Source of the DNA: Saccharospirillum sp043196875
GTDB lineage: Bacteria; Pseudomonadota; Gammaproteobacteria; Pseudomonadales; Natronospirillaceae
Length of the DNA: 64,000 nucleotides
Direction: 5' to 3'
NCBI RefSeq assembly: GCF_043196875.1
Contig: NZ_JBEBMX010000005.1
Coordinates: 248,001-312,000 of the forward strand
Under the pieces are notes generated by a model. It worked only from the letters and a program-made list of their open reading frames with translations, had not been told where the DNA came from and ran no database searches. A program made the position numbers and the translations under genes. Positions 58,900-64,000 of the stretch are shown here, piece after piece (within the stretch, counting starts at the first letter, position 1; each line of letters begins with the position of its first letter).

Positions 58900-59125
58900 G
58901 GGAGACGCTTGACGCTTAACGGAAGACGCTGATTAGCGAAAACCTAGCTAGCGTCTCACGTCTGGGCGGCACTCCGCTCCCGTCCAGCAGGGTCGCGCTA
59001 GCGACCCCTAGCAGTCTGACACGACCCGTGGAAGACGCTTGACGGGAAACGCAGGGCGCCGATTAGCGAAAACCTAGCCTGCGTCTCCCGTCTCCCGTCA
59101 AGCAGGTCGCCTCAGCGACCGCGCG
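58900..59125. repeat. 130-bp direct repeat, about 1.7 copies
   Basis: GATTAGCGAAAACCTAGC occurs at 58931-58948 and 59061-59078, and GACGCTTGACG 130 bp apart too. Each copy contains GAGACGC/GCGTCTC inverted parts and ends with GGGTCGC-AGCGACC. The last part of the second copy is the 3' end of aroG, so the first copy looks like a duplicated gene end plus hairpin. Confidence 0.75.
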
Positions 59126-60464
59126 CGGTCTTCACCGCATCTGCAATCAGAAACGCCAATTCCAACGCCTGATCGGCATTCAATCGTGGGTCACAGTGGC
59201 TGTGATAGCGCTCGGCCAGATCGTGTTCGGTGATCTGGAAAGCACCGCCGATGCACTCGGTGACGTTGCGGCCGGTCATTTCGAAATGCACACCGCCTGC
59301 GTGAGTGCCTTCGGCGCGGTGAATCTGGAAGAAATCCTTCACTTCGGAAAGAATCGAATCGACGGCGCGGGTTTTGTAGCCGTTGTCGGTCTTGATAGTA
59401 TTGCCGTGCATGGGGTCCGAGCTCCACACCACCTCTTTGCCTTCTGCTTTGACTCGCTGCAGCAACGCCGGGAAGTAATCGGCGATCTTATCGGCGCCCA
59501 TGCGCACAATCAGGTTCAGCCGGCCCGGTTCGTTTTTCGGGTTGAGAATATCGATCAGTTTGATCAGCTCATCCGGATCGGTGCTCGGACCGGTTTTCAG
59601 GCCCAGCGGGTTGTTAATCCCGCGGCAGAATTCGATATGAGCGCTGTCGAGCTGACGGGTGCGATCGCCGATCCACACCATATGCGCAGCGCAGTCGTAC
59701 CAGTCGCCGGTCAGGCTGTCCTGGCGCGTCAATGCCTGCTCGTAAGGCAGCAGCAGCGCTTCGTGTGAGGTGTAGAAAGACGTCTCGCGAATCTGTGGCG
59801 TGTTGTCCGGCGAAATACCGCAGGCGCTCATAAAGGCCAGGGTATCGTCGATCATATCGGCGAAGTGCTGGTAGCGTTCGCCTTGCGGGCTTTTCTCAAC
59901 GAAACCCAGATTCCACTGATGCACCTTGTGCAGATCAGCCAAACCACCCTGAGCGAAAGCGCGCAGCAGGTTCAGCGTCGATGACGACTGATGATAGGCC
60001 TTGAGCATGCGCTGCGGGTCCGGCGTGCGCGAGGCTTCGTCGAAGTCGATGCCGTTGATGATGTCGCCGCGATAAGCGGGCAGGGTCACATCGCCCTGGG
60101 TTTCGCTGTCGGACGAGCGCGGCTTGGCAAACTGGCCGGCCATGCGACCGATTTTCACCACCGGGCTCTGGCCACCGAAGGTCAGCACCACGGCCATTTG
60201 CAGCAGCACCATAAAGGTGTCGCGGATGTGGTTGGTGTTGAACTCTTTAAAGCTCTCGGCGCAGTCGCCGCCTTGCAGCAAGAACGCCTCGCCCCGGGCT
60301 ACCTTGGCCAGTTGTGCTTTCAGTTCGCGCGCTTCGCCGGCAAACACCAGCGGCGGCTGACCGGCCAGTTCGCGTTCAACCGCTTCCAGCGCGGCCTGGT
60401 CCGGGTAGGTGGGCATCTGGCGGATGGTTTTAGTGCGCCAGGAATCGGGCGTCCAGCTTGTCAT
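59112..60464 (-). CDS. aroG: DAHP synthase, class II
   Basis: A 450-residue enzyme condensing erythrose 4-phosphate and phosphoenolpyruvate, first step of the shikimate pathway. LLQGGDCAESF (metal-binding Cys), RMAGQFAKPRS and DPMHGNTIK are class II (plant/AroG-II type) signatures; class I enzymes are about 350 residues. I start at ATG 60464 (MTSWTPDSW). Class II enzymes often lead to phenazine or general aromatic synthesis in pseudomonads and others. Its last codons lie in a duplicated segment. Confidence 0.93.
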   Translation of the reverse strand: MTSWTPDSWRTKTIRQMPTYPDQAALEAVERELAGQPPLVFAGEARELKAQLAKVARGEAFLLQGGDCAESFKEFNTNHIRDTFMVLLQMAVVLTFGGQSPVVKIGRMAGQFAKPRSSDSETQGDVTLPAYRGDIINGIDFDEASRTPDPQRMLKAYHQSSSTLNLLRAFAQGGLADLHKVHQWNLGFVEKSPQGERYQHFADMIDDTLAFMSACGISPDNTPQIRETSFYTSHEALLLPYEQALTRQDSLTGDWYDCAAHMVWIGDRTRQLDSAHIEFCRGINNPLGLKTGPSTDPDELIKLIDILNPKNEPGRLNLIVRMGADKIADYFPALLQRVKAEGKEVVWSSDPMHGNTIKTDNGYKTRAVDSILSEVKDFFQIHRAEGTHAGGVHFEMTGRNVTECIGGAFQITEHDLAERYHSHCDPRLNADQALELAFLIADAVKTARGR

Positions 60465-60589
60465 CGTGCTTCCTGAATGATTTGAGTATGAGCAGAAGCG
60501 CGATTTTGCCTTAAAAGGCGAGCGGCTGCATGTTATGCACTGCATTACCGAAAACTATGACGAATTCGGTAATGCAGTCTATCGGTGGC

Positions 60590-63500
60590 TCAGTCGGCCT
60601 GATATTGACCGGCCAAAAACTGCAATGGATGACGCAACTGCACGCCTTGCAGCCGGTTAACCTGAGAGCGGCAAGAATAGCCGGTGGCAACCAGGCCTTC
60701 GCTCGGTTCGCTGTCGATGACCTCGCGCCAGGACAGATCGTAGATGCGTTCCGAGGTCTGGCGGTTACGGCTTTCGTGGCCATAGGTGCCGGCCATGCCG
60801 CAGCAGCCAACGTTTTTCAGCGTCAGCTCCTGGCCCAGGGCTGCGAAAATCTTGCTCCATTCGGCCATGCTGGCGGCGGCGTTGGTTTTCTCGGTGCAAT
60901 GGCCGAGCAACTGCACCCGGCCCGGGCGGAACTGGCTGCGTACGCTTGCCAACTGGTCAAGCCGCTGGCCGAGGAATTCTTGCAGCAACAACACCTCAGG
61001 CAAATCACCTTCAAGATATTTGCGGTATTCGCTGCGGTAGGCGAGCGTCATCGAGGGGTCGATGCCGACCAGCGGAATACCGGCCGCCGCCAGGGCATTG
61101 AATTCTTTCTGCCGGCGTTTTGCGACCTTGGTGAAGGCGCTCAAAAAACCATGCACATGCAGCGGTTTGCCGTTGGCGCGGTAGGGCATCACCCAAACGC
61201 GGAAGCCGAGTTGCTGCAACAACTTAAGAATGTCGCCGACGGTGTCGGTATCGAAGAAGGAGGTAAAGGCATCCTGAACGATCACCACCGAACGCTGGCG
61301 CTCTGCATCGCTCAGTGCGGCCAGGCGTTTGGGGCTGGCCCAGCCGATGTTGTAGCGGTGCATCAGGTTGGCCAGGTGGTGGCGGTGAATCAAGGGGCTG
61401 TCGACCATGCCGGCGCCGCGATCGAGCAGCCAGGCCACCGGCTTGGCGCGCATCAGGCCGTTGTAGATCCACTTGAAGGGCGCACGCGCCAGCAATGGAA
61501 TCACAAACTCCAGCGTGCCGATAAAATAATCCTTCAGCGGGCGTAGATAACGGCCGTGGTACAGATGCAGAAACTTGGCGCGGAATTCCGGCACATCGAC
61601 TTTAATTGGGCACTGGCCGCTGCACGATTTGCACGCCAGACAGCCGGCCATCGAATCGTAGACTTCCTGACTGAAATCGTAATCGCCGCGCTTTAATGAC
61701 AGGCTGTTTTTGACGCGCGCCGGCCATTGTTTCCAGCCCGAGCTTTTCAGTTGGGCGTTGGCAATATCCTGAGTGTTCACACCTTGCTCACCCAGCGCAC
61801 GCAACCATTCACGCATCAGCGAGGCGCGGCCTTTGGGCGACTGGCGACGGTCGCGGGTGCCTTTCCAGGACGGGCACATGGCATCGTTGGGGTCGTAGTT
61901 GTAGCAGGCGCCATTGCCGTTGCAGTACACCGCTTCTTTCTGGTGCTGCCAGCTTTTCAGCGGAATGGTGCGGTCGAGTTCGCCGCGCGTGGTGACGGCA
62001 TCGATGATGGTCAGCTTCTGGTCGGCTTCGGCGGTGGCAATCTTGCCCGGGTTTAATTGGTTGTGCGGATCGAAGGCGCGTTTGATCGCCTGCAATTCCG
62101 GGTATAAGTCACCAAAGAAACTCGGTGCGAATTCCGAACGTACGCCTTTGCCGTGTTCGCCCCAGAGCAGGCCGCCGTATTTTTGCACCAGCTTAACCAC
62201 CTCGTCGGTGATTTGCCGTACCCGCGCCAGCGAGGCTTCGTCTTTCATATCGAGCGCCGGGCGCACGTGCAGTACACCGGCATCGACGTGGCCGAACATG
62301 CCGTAGGCGAGGCCTTCACGGTCGAGCACGGCGCGAAAATCCATAATAAAGTCGGCCAGGTTTTCCGGCGGCACGGCGGTGTCTTCAACAAAGGGCACCG
62401 GTCGCGCCTCACCCTGAGCATTGCCCAGCAAACCGACCGCACGCTTGCGCATACCCCAGATGCGGCCCACCGCCGCCGCGCCGCGAGCCACTGTGTAGCC
62501 GTTGCACTGGCCTGGCTGTCCGACCAATCCATCCAATCTGTCAGTCAGGCGCTTAATGCCCGTTTCCAGTTCGGCTTCGTCGTCGGCGGTGTATTCCACC
62601 AGGTTAATGCCTTCAACCACTTCGCCGTCGGCGGCCGGGAAAAACTCTGCCACGCCGTTCCAACTGATGTCGTTTTTGGCGAGACCCAGCACCTTGCTGT
62701 CGACGGTTTCAATCGAGGTTGGCTGCGCCTGCATTAACGTCTGGGCGTCGCGCAGCGAGGTTTCGAACGAATCGTAACGTACGTTCACCAGCGCCGAGTA
62801 TTTGGGGATGCGCAGCACGTTCAGCTTGGCTTCGACAATAAAGCCGAGCGTGCCTTCGCTACCGCACAGAATGTTGTTCAGGTCGAACTGGCCAGCGTCG
62901 TTGCGGATATGCGCCAGGTCGTAACCGGTCAGGCAGCGGTTCAGCTTGGGAAAGCGGGCGTCGATGTCTTTGCTGCGGCGTTGCTGCACATCATCGACGG
63001 TGCGGTGAATGGCACCGGTGAGGCCCGGTGCCTGCTTTAATTCATCCAGTTTAGTGTCGGACAGCGGGCCGCTGTCGAGGCGTTCGCCATCGAGCAGCAC
63101 CGTGCTTAATGCCAGCACGTGATCGCGTGTTTTACCGTACATCACCGAACCCTGGCCAGAGGCATCGGTATTGATCATGCCGCCGATGGTGGCGCGGTTG
63201 CTGGTCGAGAGTTCCGGCGCGAAAAAGTAGCCGTGTTCTTTTAAGGCGGCGTTGAGCTGATCTTTCACCACCCCGGCTTCAACCCGCGCCCAGCCTTCTT
63301 CGGCGTTGATTTCCAAAATGCGGTTCATATGGCGTGATAGATCGACCACGATGCCATCGGTCAGCGACTGGCCGTTGGTACCGGTGCCGCCGCCGCGTGG
63401 GCTCAGTACGATGTCCTGCCATTGCTCCTGGCTGGCCAGGCGGGTGGCGCGCTGCAGGTCTTCGGCGTGTTTCGGGAAGATAACCGCCTGCGGCAATACC

Positions 63501-63688
63501 TGATAGATAGAGTTGTCGGTCGCCAGCACGGTGCGGTGGGCGTAATCCGGCGCGAGCTCGCCTTCAAAGCCAGCGGCTTTGAGCGCATCGATGTAGGCCA
63601 GGTAGTGGCTCTGAACTGGGGTGACTTCAGCTATTCGGGGGATCATCAGGGTCGGCACTGTTTCGTTTGGCGCTGGTTCGTTCTGCAC
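60590..63688 (-). CDS. ydiJ: FAD/Fe-S oxidoreductase YdiJ (D-2-hydroxyglutarate dehydrogenase-type)
   Basis: A 1032-residue fusion: an N-terminal FAD_binding_4 domain (SPRGGGTGTNGQSLTDG and later GMINTDASGQGSVMYGKT), a FAD-linked C-terminal domain (about 250-570), and a C-terminal iron-sulfur domain with CNGNGACYNYDPNDAMCPSW and CLACKSCSGQCPIKV, a ferredoxin-like ligand set, then a CCG-like region with GCCGMAGTYGHE. E. coli YdiJ (1018) oxidises D-2-hydroxyglutarate. Two near-N-terminal Met codons (63688, 63646) could start translation. Confidence 0.9.
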   Translation of the reverse strand: MQNEPAPNETVPTLMIPRIAEVTPVQSHYLAYIDALKAAGFEGELAPDYAHRTVLATDNSIYQVLPQAVIFPKHAEDLQRATRLASQEQWQDIVLSPRGGGTGTNGQSLTDGIVVDLSRHMNRILEINAEEGWARVEAGVVKDQLNAALKEHGYFFAPELSTSNRATIGGMINTDASGQGSVMYGKTRDHVLALSTVLLDGERLDSGPLSDTKLDELKQAPGLTGAIHRTVDDVQQRRSKDIDARFPKLNRCLTGYDLAHIRNDAGQFDLNNILCGSEGTLGFIVEAKLNVLRIPKYSALVNVRYDSFETSLRDAQTLMQAQPTSIETVDSKVLGLAKNDISWNGVAEFFPAADGEVVEGINLVEYTADDEAELETGIKRLTDRLDGLVGQPGQCNGYTVARGAAAVGRIWGMRKRAVGLLGNAQGEARPVPFVEDTAVPPENLADFIMDFRAVLDREGLAYGMFGHVDAGVLHVRPALDMKDEASLARVRQITDEVVKLVQKYGGLLWGEHGKGVRSEFAPSFFGDLYPELQAIKRAFDPHNQLNPGKIATAEADQKLTIIDAVTTRGELDRTIPLKSWQHQKEAVYCNGNGACYNYDPNDAMCPSWKGTRDRRQSPKGRASLMREWLRALGEQGVNTQDIANAQLKSSGWKQWPARVKNSLSLKRGDYDFSQEVYDSMAGCLACKSCSGQCPIKVDVPEFRAKFLHLYHGRYLRPLKDYFIGTLEFVIPLLARAPFKWIYNGLMRAKPVAWLLDRGAGMVDSPLIHRHHLANLMHRYNIGWASPKRLAALSDAERQRSVVIVQDAFTSFFDTDTVGDILKLLQQLGFRVWVMPYRANGKPLHVHGFLSAFTKVAKRRQKEFNALAAAGIPLVGIDPSMTLAYRSEYRKYLEGDLPEVLLLQEFLGQRLDQLASVRSQFRPGRVQLLGHCTEKTNAAASMAEWSKIFAALGQELTLKNVGCCGMAGTYGHESRNRQTSERIYDLSWREVIDSEPSEGLVATGYSCRSQVNRLQGVQLRHPLQFLAGQYQAD

Positions 63689-63787
63689 GGTGTATTCGGC
63701 AATGTTGCAGGGAAGGCCGGTATTCTAACGAAATGCGCCCTGATTACGAGTTGACCGGCACGCTGGAACGCACCGGCCAGTTCGTAT

Positions 63788-64000
63788 TCAGTTGCGGGGA
63801 GAGGGTGCCCGGGCAGCCAGTGGCTTGGCCATGCCCACCACGGGCCGCTTGCGCCCGGTCTCGGAAGCCTGGCGCCAGGCGCGCAGCTTGAGTAATGCCT
63901 GCACTACCTGAGTCCGGGTGATTTCACCAATCAAGCGACGCTGTTCAACCACTGGATACTTCTTCGGCTTGTCGCCGGTCATGGTCTGGGCCAGATCGAC
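63788..64000 (-). CDS. CBS-domain protein, C-terminal end (partial)
   Basis: The 3' end of a gene that runs off the right edge: 70 codons ending at 63788. GDKPKKYPVVEQRRLIGEITRTQVVQAL is the second half of a CBS domain (K-x-x-P-V-V-...-G-x-I-T-x-x-x-x), followed by a basic tail (ETGRKRPVVGMAKPLAARAPSPRN). CBS domains bind adenosine nucleotides and often control enzymes or channels. Identity of the full protein unknown. Confidence 0.7.
   Translation of the reverse strand, partial: VDLAQTMTGDKPKKYPVVEQRRLIGEITRTQVVQALLKLRAWRQASETGRKRPVVGMAKPLAARAPSPRN

Overview
The window is about 64 kb of a gammaproteobacterial chromosome. Gene content and order (znuCB/znuA, pdxJ, holC-valS, pepA, folE-folX, rsmC, tsaB, uppP, rsmJ/plsB, slyX, dapE, class II aroG, ydiJ) and moderate-to-high GC in the housekeeping parts suggest a marine Oceanospirillales/Saccharospirillaceae-like or Pseudomonas-related organism. 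That placement is inferred from gene content; no marker gene was searched.

Layout. 0-9.7 kb: core and metal-homeostasis genes (ZntB, MscS, LysE, CueR-type regulator, ZnuABC zinc uptake, PdxJ, carbonic anhydrase). 9.8-16.5 kb: small accessory enzymes and two paralogous LysR regulators, then glutathione-dependent formaldehyde detoxification (class III alcohol dehydrogenase and S-formylglutathione hydrolase). 16.7-24.0 kb: an AT-rich block of about a dozen short genes, all on the minus strand, separated by integron attC sites or by a palindromic repeat (core GGTGGGTGTCC), with no integrase in the window. I read it as an integrase-less cassette array (CALIN). Two of its genes are interrupted by an in-frame TAG and one looks truncated by a repeat element. 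24.0-37.5 kb: valS, holC, pepA, RDD protein, a BigR-like regulator, dgkA, hrpB, asparaginase, folE-folX, bcp. 37.7-43.6 kb: a three-gene MksF-MksE-MksB (JetABC-like) SMC complex without the nuclease subunit. 43.6-50.9 kb: upp, an OmpR-type regulator with Glu in place of the phospho-acceptor Asp, rsmC, a histone H1/AlgP-like protein behind a long AT-rich leader, tsaB, uppP, rsmJ. 50.9-64 kb: plsB, slyX, a membrane-anchored cold-shock-domain protein, dapE, a TerB-like protein, a Tat-exported M15 peptidase, a 130-bp direct repeat, class II DAHP synthase, the large FAD/Fe-S oxidoreductase YdiJ, and the end of a CBS-domain gene.

How the parts work together. ZnuA, ZnuB and ZnuC form one zinc importer transcribed divergently from a shared 128-bp region with a Zur-like palindrome. 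FrmA and FghA are two consecutive steps. FolE and FolX overlap and point to tetrahydromonapterin synthesis. MksF, MksE and MksB are translationally coupled subunits of one machine. The most unusual part is the cassette array: classical attC sites alternate with hairpin repeats that sit on or just after stop codons, the position an attC normally holds, and longer copies of the repeat lie just upstream of three cassette genes.
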